Positions 1-8,156 of a stretch of DNA of 64,000 nucleotides are shown here, one piece after another. Under the pieces are notes generated by a model that was not told the origin of the DNA, searched no databases, and saw only the letters and a list, made by a program, of their open reading frames with translations. This stretch comes from Streptomyces sp. BA2 (lineage in GTDB: Bacteria > Actinomycetota > Actinomycetes > Streptomycetales > Streptomycetaceae). The translations under genes were made by a program, and so were the position numbers. The DNA lies in NCBI RefSeq assembly GCF_009769735.1, contig NZ_WSRO01000002.1, positions 1,240,001-1,304,000 of the forward strand, given 5' to 3'. The first letter of the stretch is position 1. Every line of letters begins with the position of its first letter.

Positions 1-1070
1 GGTCGGGCGAGCTGTACCACATCCTCGGGCGGGACCCGCAGGCTCCCCCGCTCTCCCTCGACGAACTGCCCTCCCTGGTGCACGTCGACGACCAGCCGAT
101 GCTGACGGCCATGGTCACGGACTGCCTGATCGACGGGAAGCCGATCGACGGCGAGTTCCGTATCGTGCGCACCGACGGCGGCGTACGACAGGTGCACATG
201 ATGGGCGAGCCCGTGCTCGCCGCTGATGGCAGCACCGCCTCGATGTGGGCGGTCTTGCGGGACGTCAGCGAGCTGCGCCGCAGCCAGCGAGTGGTGCGCG
301 AGACCCGTGACTCGTTGCAGCGCCAGCGGCACATCGCGCAGACAGAGCACCGGCTCGCGGTCGAACTGCAGGAGGCTGTGCTGCCGCCGTGGCGCGGCTC
401 CCTGCGGTTCCCGCACGGCGGACCCGCGGCGCTCGACCTCGCCGCGCACTACCTCCCTTCCTCCACGAGCTCCCTGATCGGCGGCGACTGGTACGACGCG
501 ATGGAGCTGCCCGACGGCCAGTTCCTGCTCAGCGTCGGCGACCTCACGGGGCACGGCGTCACCGTCACGTCGGGCATGGCGATGCTGCTCGGCGCGGTAC
601 GCGGCATGGCGGTAGCCGGGGTGCCCCCGGCCCAACTGATGGGCTGGCTCAACCAGTTACTGGACACCACCGCGCAACCGGCCCTCGGCAGCGCCGTCTG
701 CTGCCAGTACACCCCCGCCACCCACACCCTCAGCTGGGCGCAGGCGGGACACCCCGCCCCGCTGCTGTTCCGCGACGGGACGGGGCGCGCGCTGACGCCA
801 CCAGGGGGAGTGATCCTCGGGGCGACCTCCGGAGCCACGTACGAGCAGGCCGAAGAGCAACTCGAGCCCGGTGACCTGCTGTTGCTGCACACCGATGGCC
901 TTGTCCCACGGCGCACCAGGGACGCGGCCACGAGCCGGCTGCTCGCGCTCGCGCCACGTTTCAGGGACCCGCGGGGTGCACAGGACTGCGTACGGACAGT
1001 CGTCGAAGAGTTCGGCGTGGCCCCGCGTGAGGACGACGCCTGCCTGCTGATCGCGCGGGTCAATTCCTGA
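1..1070 (+). CDS. PAS domain / PP2C (SpoIIE-type) serine phosphatase, 5' end missing
   Basis: The frame is open from the window edge (first full codon at base 3), so the start lies outside. The visible first residues (SGELYHILGRDP, then a GEFRIVRTDGGVRQVHMMGEP stretch) are the second half of a PAS fold. A charged helical linker (SELRRSQRVVRETRDSLQ) follows, then a PP2C_SIG domain with the metal-binding motifs GGDWYD, VGDLTGHG and HTDGLV. Family knowledge: such proteins dephosphorylate anti-sigma-factor antagonists in response to a PAS-sensed signal. I see no anti-sigma kinase domain in the visible part. A TTA leucine codon lies at 657-659, so translation is probably bldA-dependent. The 3' end meets the next gene tail to tail. 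Confidence 0.9.
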   Translation, partial: SGELYHILGRDPQAPPLSLDELPSLVHVDDQPMLTAMVTDCLIDGKPIDGEFRIVRTDGGVRQVHMMGEPVLAADGSTASMWAVLRDVSELRRSQRVVRETRDSLQRQRHIAQTEHRLAVELQEAVLPPWRGSLRFPHGGPAALDLAAHYLPSSTSSLIGGDWYDAMELPDGQFLLSVGDLTGHGVTVTSGMAMLLGAVRGMAVAGVPPAQLMGWLNQLLDTTAQPALGSAVCCQYTPATHTLSWAQAGHPAPLLFRDGTGRALTPPGGVILGATSGATYEQAEEQLEPGDLLLLHTDGLVPRRTRDAATSRLLALAPRFRDPRGAQDCVRTVVEEFGVAPREDDACLLIARVNS

Positions 1071-1094
1071 CCCGCGCCCGAGCCCTGCCGGGCC

Positions 1095-2594
1095 CTACGC
1101 GCGCACCCGGCTGCCACCTCCGGTCTTGGCCGCCGCCTTGGGCAGGGCCAGTTTGATCTCCTCACGCAGGTCCTGGATCTTCGGATAGCCGGAGTACTGA
1201 GCCGTCAGGCGGTACATCTCGCGCAGCCGGTCCCAGGTGCGGTGCGAGGAGTTCGACCCCATCGAGACCAGCGCCAACCGTGCGTAACGGTCCGCCTGTT
1301 CGGGGTCGTCGGCGATGAAGCACGCCGAAGCCAGCGAGATGTAGTCGAAGATCTGCGAGCGGTCGCGGCCCTTGGCCCGCAGGTCGATCGCCTCCCTGGC
1401 GTGGCGCTGAGCCGTGTTGGCGACGGACGCGTCGTGATCGGCGAGGGTGCGGAAGGCCAGGGCCTGCATACCGTGCATATCCGCCTCGTCGAACATCTGC
1501 ATCCAGCTCGGCGGTGGCACGTCCCCCTTGTCGGAGACGAACAGATCCTCGGCGATGCCGAGTGTGCGGCGCATCGCCTGCCCCTTGCCCATCGACGCCT
1601 GTGCCCAGGCCTCGATGGTGTAGAGCATGGCCTGCGTGCGCGGCAGCATCTCCTCGCCCGAACCCGACTGGGCGAGCTTCATCAGGTCCAGAGCGTCGTC
1701 GGGACGCCCGAGATGCACCATCTGGCGCGCGGCCCGGGAGAGTGCCTCGCCGGCACGCGGCCTGTCCCCTCCTTCGCGGGCCGCGTGCGCTGCGATCACG
1801 AAGTACTTCTGTGCCGTGGGCTCCAGGCCGACGTCGTGCGACATCCAGCCCGCGAGGACGGCGAGGTTGGCAGCGACGCCCCACAGGCGCCGCTGGAGAT
1901 GGTCGGGGTGTCGGTAGGCGAGCATGCCGCCCACTTCGTTGAGCTGTCCCACCACAGCCTTGCGCTGCAGCCCGCCGCCGCGGGCCGCGTCCCAGGCCCG
2001 GAACACCTCGACGGAGGTCTCCAGTTCCTCGATCTCCTGCGACCCGATGGGGGCGGCCTCATAGCGGTCGAACCCAGCGGGGTCGGCGTGCAGGGGACGG
2101 TCGGTTCGGGGAGCGTCGGCAACGAGGGCCGGATCGGTGTGCAGCCAGTCGTGCATGGCGCTGCTGAGTGCGGAGCCGGCGGCGAGCGCGGCACCCGCGC
2201 CCACCAAGCCGCGTCGGTTGAGCATGAGGTCCATTCCCGTGAATTCGGTGAGGACCGCGGCTGTCCGTTCGGGCGCCCAAGGCACGCCGTCGGGGTGCTC
2301 CACACCACCGTCGCCACGCCGTTTCCCCACGCGCCCGTGCCGGACCAGACCAAGATCCTCAATGGTCACGACACGGCCGAGACGCTCGGTGAACAGAGCC
2401 GCCAGCACCCGGGGCACGGGATCGCGGGGGATTTCTCCCATGTCGATCCAACGCCGTACCCGCGAGGTGTCGGTGGCCAGTTGCGGATGGCCCATGGCCG
2501 CCGCCTGCCGGTTCACCAGTCTCGCGAGCTCCCCTTTGGACCAGCCTGCCAGGCCGAACAGGTCCGAAAGACGGGTGTTGGGTTGTCCGTTCAC
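1095..2594 (-). CDS. NsdA-like TPR regulatory protein
   Basis: 499 residues. The start is the GTG at 2594 (VNGQPNTRLSDLFGLAGW); the frame runs further upstream but only through non-conserved sequence. The N-terminal block (WSKGELARLVNRQA, DTSRVRRWIDMGEIPRDPV) looks like a degenerate HTH/XRE-type module. A twin-arginine-like hydrophobic stretch follows near residues 125-150 (LNRRGLVGAGAALAAGSAL), and the C-terminal half is helical TPR-like repeats. Length and N-terminus resemble NsdA of S. coelicolor, a negative regulator of sporulation and antibiotic production. Streptomyces carry several paralogues and the usual nsdA neighbours are not here, so orthology is unproven. It is divergent from the phosphotransferase at 2828, with a repeat-rich region between them. 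Confidence 0.75.
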   Translation of the reverse strand: MNGQPNTRLSDLFGLAGWSKGELARLVNRQAAAMGHPQLATDTSRVRRWIDMGEIPRDPVPRVLAALFTERLGRVVTIEDLGLVRHGRVGKRRGDGGVEHPDGVPWAPERTAAVLTEFTGMDLMLNRRGLVGAGAALAAGSALSSAMHDWLHTDPALVADAPRTDRPLHADPAGFDRYEAAPIGSQEIEELETSVEVFRAWDAARGGGLQRKAVVGQLNEVGGMLAYRHPDHLQRRLWGVAANLAVLAGWMSHDVGLEPTAQKYFVIAAHAAREGGDRPRAGEALSRAARQMVHLGRPDDALDLMKLAQSGSGEEMLPRTQAMLYTIEAWAQASMGKGQAMRRTLGIAEDLFVSDKGDVPPPSWMQMFDEADMHGMQALAFRTLADHDASVANTAQRHAREAIDLRAKGRDRSQIFDYISLASACFIADDPEQADRYARLALVSMGSNSSHRTWDRLREMYRLTAQYSGYPKIQDLREEIKLALPKAAAKTGGGSRVRA

Positions 2595-2621
2595 GTCAAG
2601 CCCCCAGGTTCTCGGCTGAGT

Positions 2622-2640
2622 TGACAGTAACCCTCTGTCA
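2622..2640. promoter_or_regulatory. inverted repeat upstream of the NsdA-like gene
   Basis: TGACAG (2622-2627) and CTGTCA (2635-2640) form a perfect 6-bp inverted repeat around a 7-bp centre, 28 bp upstream of the chosen GTG. It is placed as an operator or promoter-overlapping site would be; no protein can be assigned from the sequence. Confidence 0.4.
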
Positions 2641-2655
2641 GTTGCTGGGCGACTA

Positions 2656-2726
2656 TTCGCCATGGTTCGCCAGGGTGCGCCACATGGTGTGCCAGGGGAC
2701 GCCGGGTGTCAGGTAGGAATGCGCCA
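2656..2726. promoter_or_regulatory. phased TTCGCCA/TGCGCCA direct repeats
   Basis: Heptamers TTCGCCA (2656-2662), TTCGCCA (2666-2672), TGCGCCA (2676-2682), TGTGCCA (2688-2694) and TGCGCCA (2720-2726) lie between the divergent NsdA-like and phosphotransferase genes. The first three are exactly 10 bp apart, so they sit on one face of the helix. This looks like an iterated binding site; the binding protein is unknown. Confidence 0.4.
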
Positions 2727-2827
2727 CCCCGACCCGGACCACCGCGGGACATTCCCCAGGGTGCACCAAGGCGGCCGGGGCGGGAGGCGCCGCAATTCGC
2801 AGGCACACGAAGGGATCTGTATCGCCC

Positions 2828-3967
2828 ATGTACACAGCATCGTCCTCCGTGTCCGCCCCGCCCCGGCCACTGCACAGCCGACAGCCCGGCAGCGGCCCGT
2901 ATCTGGAGCCCGCGCGCCCCGCGGCCGGGTCGCTCGGCACCGGCCGGACGCGACGCGTTCCGGGGCCCGGCACGCAACCGCTCAGCGGGAGACTCGACTT
3001 GTCAGGCCCCCAGGGGGCGCAACTGCGCACCGCGATCGCCTCGGTGCACCGCATCTGTCCAGAGTTCAATCCGGTACAGGTGCTCCGCCGCAGCGGACGC
3101 ACCGTACTGCTCGTGGGAACGGCAGGACGCAGCACCGCGATCGCCAAATGTTTACTGGACAACTCGCCCGTGTGGGCCGAGCGGATCAGGCACGAAATAG
3201 CGGCATACCGCTCGTTCGTCCGGCACCGTCCTCCCGTCCGGGCCCCGCGGCTCATCGCCGCGGACCCCGAGGACTGCACGCTGGTGATCGAGCGGATGCA
3301 GGGGCGCGTCGCCGCGCTGTCCCGCCACCCCGTGGAGACTCCGCCGCGCGCGGACGTGCGGTTGGTGCTCAACGCCCTGCGCCACCTCAACCGGTGGCGT
3401 CCGCCGCAGGAGTTGTTCGGCAGGCCCATGGACTACGGCAAGCGGATCTCCCGCTTCCATGAGCTGGGTCTGCTCACCGACCGGGACATGGGCGACCTGC
3501 AGAAGCTTCTGCACGGCATCGCGCACTCGGCCGGGCAGCACGACACGTGGCAGTTCTGCCACGGCGACGCGCTGCTTTCGAACATCCTCCTGTCCCCCGC
3601 GGGCCCGGTGTTCGTGGACTGGGAGCACGCGGGCTGGTATCTGCCCGGCTATGACCTGGCGACGCTGTGGACGGTGCTCGGTGACGCACCGGTCGCGCGC
3701 CGCGAGATCAGCCAGCTGGCACAGGAGAAGGGACCGGCGGCGCGTGACGCGTTCCTGGTGAACCTGATGCTCGTGCTGACCCGGGAGATCCGTACGTACG
3801 AGATGGCCGTGCAGCGATCGATGCACGACGCGACCCCGGCGGCACCGGGACCAGCCCACCCGGGTGCTGCGCCGTCCGGTGAGGAACAGCGGCTGCTGCT
3901 GAGGCGGCTGCACGACGACTGCCAGCTGGCCCGCAGGGCCGTGCGCGCAGCGGTCGGTACTCGCTGA
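2828..3967 (+). CDS. APH-family phosphotransferase (aminoglycoside phosphotransferase fold)
   Basis: 379 residues from ATG 2828. The first 55 or so residues are proline-rich and low complexity. The remainder is a kinase-like APH fold with the catalytic loop [11 protein letters not shown] (HGD...N) near residue 240 and the metal-binding motif [17 protein letters not shown]. Family members phosphorylate aminoglycosides, choline, homoserine or other small alcohols; the substrate cannot be read here and resistance should not be assumed. A TTA leucine codon at 3152-3154 suggests bldA control, like the PP2C gene two genes away. It is divergent from the NsdA-like gene and ends at a strong hairpin. 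Confidence 0.8.
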   Translation: MYTASSSVSAPPRPLHSRQPGSGPYLEPARPAAGSLGTGRTRRVPGPGTQPLSGRLDLSGPQGAQLRTAIASVHRICPEFNPVQVLRRSGRTVLLVGTAGRSTAIAKCLLDNSPVWAERIRHEIAAYRSFVRHRPPVRAPRLIAADPEDCTLVIERMQGRVAALSRHPVETPPRADVRLVLNALRHLNRWRPPQELFGRPMDYGKRISRFHELGLLTDRDMGDLQKLLHGIAHSAGQHDTWQFCHGDALLSNILLSPAGPVFVDWEHAGWYLPGYDLATLWTVLGDAPVARREISQLAQEKGPAARDAFLVNLMLVLTREIRTYEMAVQRSMHDATPAAPGPAHPGAAPSGEEQRLLLRRLHDDCQLARRAVRAAVGTR

Positions 3968-3978
3968 CGGGGAAGACG

Positions 3979-4015
3979 GTCCGCAGTGCGCCTTGGACAG
4001 CGGCGCACTGCGGAC
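3979..4015. terminator. bidirectional hairpin terminator
   Basis: GTCCGCAGTGCGCC (3979-3992) pairs perfectly with 4002-4015 across a 9-nt loop and is followed by TTGTCT. It separates the converging phosphotransferase and ThuA-fusion genes. Confidence 0.85.
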
Positions 4016-4045
4016 TTGTCTATGCCCCCGGCTACTTCCGGGTGA

Positions 4046-7000
4046 CTATGACGTGGTGAACTGCACCGCGTCTACGTCAAAGGAATTGTTCTGCGGCGAC
4101 TTGAAGACCAGATACAGCTTGTGGGTGCCGGCCAGGGCTTCGACCGGCACATCGGGCGTGGCCTGATAGGTGTCCCAGCCCCCGGTGTTGGGGACGGGAG
4201 TCGTGGCGAGCAGCTTGCCGTCCGGGGCGTCCGCGCGCAGCTCGATCGAGCCGACGCCGTACGGCGAGGACAGCTTGTAGCTGACCTTGTTGACGCCTTC
4301 CACACTCATCGGGCTGTACGCGATCCAGTCGCCGTCACTGATGTCTCCGATGCGCTTGCCGTTCTCGGCGCCCTCCTGGGAGACGATGCGGGTTCCTGAC
4401 TGGTCGTCGTGGTACTCCGCCTGCTTGTGCTTGGGGTGCATCGCGGAGCGTCCGTAGCCGGTGAGGGCGCTGACGCCGTCGCCGCCCTTGTCGGTGTACT
4501 TGGCGTTGAGGACGTAGGTGAGGTCGGCGCCCTCGGGGTGGCCGCCCAGGTCACCGGTGTCCACGGTGCCTTCGCAGCCGGGGATGTCGGTGGTGGGGTG
4601 CTCGTGGTCGTCGTGGCCGAGGGCCGGGTTGACGGTGACCTTGGAGCAGTCGATCGTGCCGTCCTCGGGGTCGGTGACCGTGACCTTGTAGGGGATCTTG
4701 TCGCCGAACTGGATGAGCTTGCCGTCGACGGGGGTCTCGCCCTTCACCTTGGGTGCCGTGTTGCCCGCCGTGACGGGCACGTTGGCGTAACCGGACTTGC
4801 CGGTGGAGTCGGTGACCTTCAGCTGGGCGTTGAAGTCTCCCTTGGTGTCGTACGTGTGGGAGGGGCCGGCCTCGGTCGAGTCGTAGGTGCCGTCGCCGTT
4901 GAAGTCCCAGGCGAAGGTGAGCGGGTCGCCGTCCGGGTCCTTGCTGCCCTCGCTGGAGAAGTCGACCTTCAGCGGGGTCGGGCCGTTCGTCGCGGAGGCC
5001 TTGGCCTGGGCGAGCGGGGTGCGCTGGCCCTGGGCGTAGTCGACGCGGTAGAGACCGGAGTCGTTGTTGCCGCCGCCGAACTCGCTGCCCCACTCCAGGA
5101 CGTACAGCGAGCCGTCGGGCCCGAAGGTCATGTCCATCGGTTTGGCGAACTTCGCCGACTTCAGGAAGTCGTTGATCTTCAGGAGCTTTCCGTCCTTGTC
5201 GAAGCGGATCTCCTTGACCGAGTCGCGGGCCCACTCGTAGAAGAAGCTCGCGCCCTCGAAGTAGGCGGGGAACTTGGTCTTGGAGGGGTTCTTGGGGTCG
5301 TAGTGGTAGACGGGACCGCTCATCGGCGCGGAGCCGCCCGCGCCCATCTCCGGGAACTCCTTGGACTCGCCGTAGCCGTACCAGATTTCGGGCTGCTGGA
5401 GCGTCGGCAGGTCCTTCAGGCCGGTGTTGTTCGGCGAGGGGTTGGTGGGCTTGGCGCAGTCGAACTTGGCGCCGACTTCCTGGGTGTCGGGGTTGTAGGG
5501 GGCGTACGCCTGGTCGTTGCCGTGGCAGAAGGGCCAGCCGAAGTTGCCCGCCTTCTTGATGACGTTGTACTCGACGAGCCCTTCCGGGCCGCGGTTGGTC
5601 TCGGGGGCGCCGCGGTCGGGGCCGTAGTCGGAGGCGTGGACGTAGCCCGTCTTGGGGTCGACGGTGAAGCGGAAGGGGTTGCGGAAGCCCATGGCGTAGA
5701 TCTCGGGGCGGGTCTTCACGGTGCCCTTGGCGAAGAGGTTGCCCTTGGGGATGGTGTAGCCGCCCTTGTCGGTGGGCTTGATGCGCAGGATCTTGCCGCG
5801 CAGGTCGTTGGTGTTGCCCGCGGTGCGGGCGGCGTCCAGCATCTGCTTGCCGGGCCGCCAGTCGAGCGGGGCGTAGCCCTGCCAGTTGGGGTCGAGGTTG
5901 GGCGGGACGTCGTCGCCGACGCCGAGGTAGAGCGTGCGGTTCGGGCCGAACTCGACGGCGCCGCCGGTGTGTCCGGGTTCGGGGAAGGTGCGGTCGCGGT
6001 AGGCGGGGACGTCGAGGAGCTTCTTCTCGCTGGCGAGGTCGAGGGTGTTGTCCTTCTTGACCGTGAAGCGGGAGAGGCGGTTGACGTCGTCCTTCGCCGA
6101 GGCGGGCGCGTAGTAGAGGTAGATCCAGCGGTTGGTGGCGAACTTCGGGTCGAGTTCCATGCCGACGAGGCCGTCCTCGCCGCCGGTGTAGACGTCGAGC
6201 TTGCCGGCCGTGGAGGTGGAGTGGCTCTTCGGGTCGAAGATCTTCACCTCGCCGCTGCGCTGGACGTAGAAGACCTTGCCGTCCTTGGCGACGTCCAGCT
6301 CCATCGGGTCGGCGGTGTTGTCGTCCAGTGCGGTCTTCTCGTAGCCGGACCAGACGGTGCCGCCGCAGTCGCCGGGCTGGTTGCCCGCGGCCCACTTGAT
6401 GCCGCCGAGCACGTGCTCACGGAAGGCGGGCTCGGTGTACGACGCCTTGTCGTGGCCCATGGCGGTGGCCCAGACCTTGCCGCCCTCGGCGTTGCGGCAC
6501 CAGGAGATGGGGTGATCGGCGCCCATCGCCTCGCTGCCCGGGTTGTACGTGGTCTCGTCGGCGGTGACCAGGACGTGCACGTCACCGCGGGGGTTCTTGT
6601 CGAAGTTGTACCACTCCTCCGGGCGCTCCCAGCGCTCGGGAAGGCCCTTGGTGGAGGGGTGCACGCGGTCGGCGACCTTGGCGGTGCCCTTCAGGACGCC
6701 CGGTGAGTGGGCGGGCATGTGGGCGCCGGCGTTGATGAGGTCGTCCCACCAGGGGAAGGAGTCCTCGACGCCCATGTCGAGGGTGTTGTGCAGGGCGACG
6801 ACTCCCTTGCCGCTCTTCACGTACTTCTTCATGGCGTCGCGCTGGGCGTCGGTGTCCCAGACCATGCCGGAGTTCTGCAGCATGATGATGACGTCGAAGT
6901 CCTTCAGCTTCGCGTCGTCGAATACCGTCGAGTCGGCGGTCTCGACGACCTCGAAGTTGTTCGCCGCGGCCTGCTCCTTGACCATCTGGACGCCGGCCGG

Positions 7001-7192
7001 GATGGAGTCGTGCACGTAGCCGACGGCCTTGGTGAAGAGCAGGGCGCGGAAGGCGGGCGCCTGGGTGTCGGCGGCGCTCGACGTGGCGGGCAGGAACCCG
7101 ACCGCGAGGAGCAGCGCCGCAACCATCGCGATCACCGCTCTTCGTACGCTTCTCGGGTCGCGCAGTCTTATGTCACGCACATGACAGTCCAT
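4046..7192 (-). CDS. secreted ThuA-like / PQQ-type sugar dehydrogenase / PKD / CBM6 fusion
   Basis: 1048 residues from ATG 7192, preceded by AGAGGA about 8 bp upstream. A Sec signal peptide spans about 1-41 (hydrophobic core VAALLLAVGFLPATSSAA). Domains: a ThuA/class I amidotransferase-like domain (about 48-272), a glucose/sorbosone dehydrogenase beta-propeller (about 285-725, with DGLVGMELDPKFATNRWIYL), a PKD domain (about 734-808, DPDGDPLTFAWDFNGDG) and a C-terminal CBM6-like jelly roll (about 917-1048, ending FDVDAVQFTTS). Family knowledge: GSDH enzymes oxidise sugars with PQQ or a related cofactor, and ThuA proteins are linked to keto-sugar (trehalose) use. It is the last gene of the sugar-ABC operon, 91 bp after the isomerase gene, so I infer extracellular processing of the imported sugar. 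The substrate is unknown. Confidence 0.85.
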   Translation of the reverse strand: MDCHVRDIRLRDPRSVRRAVIAMVAALLLAVGFLPATSSAADTQAPAFRALLFTKAVGYVHDSIPAGVQMVKEQAAANNFEVVETADSTVFDDAKLKDFDVIIMLQNSGMVWDTDAQRDAMKKYVKSGKGVVALHNTLDMGVEDSFPWWDDLINAGAHMPAHSPGVLKGTAKVADRVHPSTKGLPERWERPEEWYNFDKNPRGDVHVLVTADETTYNPGSEAMGADHPISWCRNAEGGKVWATAMGHDKASYTEPAFREHVLGGIKWAAGNQPGDCGGTVWSGYEKTALDDNTADPMELDVAKDGKVFYVQRSGEVKIFDPKSHSTSTAGKLDVYTGGEDGLVGMELDPKFATNRWIYLYYAPASAKDDVNRLSRFTVKKDNTLDLASEKKLLDVPAYRDRTFPEPGHTGGAVEFGPNRTLYLGVGDDVPPNLDPNWQGYAPLDWRPGKQMLDAARTAGNTNDLRGKILRIKPTDKGGYTIPKGNLFAKGTVKTRPEIYAMGFRNPFRFTVDPKTGYVHASDYGPDRGAPETNRGPEGLVEYNVIKKAGNFGWPFCHGNDQAYAPYNPDTQEVGAKFDCAKPTNPSPNNTGLKDLPTLQQPEIWYGYGESKEFPEMGAGGSAPMSGPVYHYDPKNPSKTKFPAYFEGASFFYEWARDSVKEIRFDKDGKLLKINDFLKSAKFAKPMDMTFGPDGSLYVLEWGSEFGGGNNDSGLYRVDYAQGQRTPLAQAKASATNGPTPLKVDFSSEGSKDPDGDPLTFAWDFNGDGTYDSTEAGPSHTYDTKGDFNAQLKVTDSTGKSGYANVPVTAGNTAPKVKGETPVDGKLIQFGDKIPYKVTVTDPEDGTIDCSKVTVNPALGHDDHEHPTTDIPGCEGTVDTGDLGGHPEGADLTYVLNAKYTDKGGDGVSALTGYGRSAMHPKHKQAEYHDDQSGTRIVSQEGAENGKRIGDISDGDWIAYSPMSVEGVNKVSYKLSSPYGVGSIELRADAPDGKLLATTPVPNTGGWDTYQATPDVPVEALAGTHKLYLVFKSPQNNSFDVDAVQFTTS

Positions 7193-7283
7193 GGGGTGGT
7201 CCTCTCTGCTGGGAATCTGCTGGGAAGGACGGACGGACGTGCGGGATTGCCGGAGGTCTGTGGGATTGCCGTAGGTCAGCGGG

Positions 7284-8156
7284 TCAGAGGGCGGCCACGG
7301 CCCGGCGCAGGAAGCCGAGCCCGTCGGTCGCGAGCGCTTCCTGGGTGGGCGCGAGGGGCCGCCAGACGGAGGCGGCGACGGCGATGGCGTCGTTGTGCGC
7401 CGTGAACGACTCGATGCAGAGCGGCCCTCGGTAGCCGGACTCGCCGAGCGCGCGCAGGAAGCCGGGCCAGTCGAGGTGGTCGGTGCCGGGAGCGCCGCGG
7501 TCGTTGGCGCACACCTGGACGTGGGCGACGCGGCCCGCCGCCGTGCGGACCGCTTCCGGCAGGGAGTGCTCCTCGATGTTCTGGTGGTAGGTGTCAAGGG
7601 CGACGCCGATCGACTCCTCGGGCAGGCCCGCGAGGCCCTCCAGGGTCTGGGCGACGGTGTTGAAGAGGCTCGTCTCGTAGCGGTTGAGCGGCTCGACGGC
7701 GATACGGACACCGGCCCGTGCCGCGTACTCGACGACCGGGACGATGGCCTCGCGCCACTCCTCGTACGCCGCCGTGCGCGAGGCCCGGTCCATCCGCCAC
7801 GTGCGGCCCACCACCGCGTACACCGGACCCGCGACCACGGGGGCGCCGATCGCGTGGGCCGCGTCGACGCAGCGGCGGAGATAGTCCTGCGTGGCGCGCA
7901 CGGTGCCCTGGTCCGCGCGGACCAGGTTCCGCTCTTCGGCCATGACGGCGACGACGGCCGCGGGCGTCAGGCCCGTGGCGTCCAGGAGCTTGACCGCCGC
8001 CGCGGGCTCCCAGTCGTCGGGCCGCTCCAGGGGAAGTTCCACACAGTCGAAGCCCCAGCCCGCGAGGCGGGGCAGCGTCTCGGCGAGCGCCTCGGTGGTG
8101 ACCGGGGAGTGCCAGATCCACGGGTTCGCACCCAACTGCCAGGCGGTGTACGTCAC
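7284..8156 (-). CDS. sugar phosphate isomerase/epimerase (AP-endonuclease-2 TIM barrel)
   Basis: 290 residues from GTG 8156, which overlaps the stop of the binding-protein gene (GTGA, 4 bp), so the two are probably translationally coupled. It is a TIM barrel of the xylose-isomerase-like family. Likely metal-ligand segments are VAVEPLNRYETS, VALDTYHQNIEE, HVQVCANDRG and PLCIESFTAHND, giving the usual Glu/Asp/His/Glu set. Relatives include D-tagatose 3-epimerase, IolE/IolI and 3-keto-sugar enzymes. Position inside an ABC import operon suggests it acts on the imported sugar in the cytoplasm. Function is known only at family level. Confidence 0.85.
   Translation of the reverse strand: MTYTAWQLGANPWIWHSPVTTEALAETLPRLAGWGFDCVELPLERPDDWEPAAAVKLLDATGLTPAAVVAVMAEERNLVRADQGTVRATQDYLRRCVDAAHAIGAPVVAGPVYAVVGRTWRMDRASRTAAYEEWREAIVPVVEYAARAGVRIAVEPLNRYETSLFNTVAQTLEGLAGLPEESIGVALDTYHQNIEEHSLPEAVRTAAGRVAHVQVCANDRGAPGTDHLDWPGFLRALGESGYRGPLCIESFTAHNDAIAVAASVWRPLAPTQEALATDGLGFLRRAVAAL

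Noticed and set aside
2828..3967. APH-fold protein as an aminoglycoside-resistance gene
   Set aside because: Only the kinase fold is visible; nothing in the sequence or context points to aminoglycosides.
4409..6706. 765-codon plus-strand open frame antisense to the ThuA/dehydrogenase fusion
   Set aside because: Composition is a Val/Gly/Ala/Leu-rich mirror of the real gene, with no domain or ribosome site; a high-G+C shadow frame.
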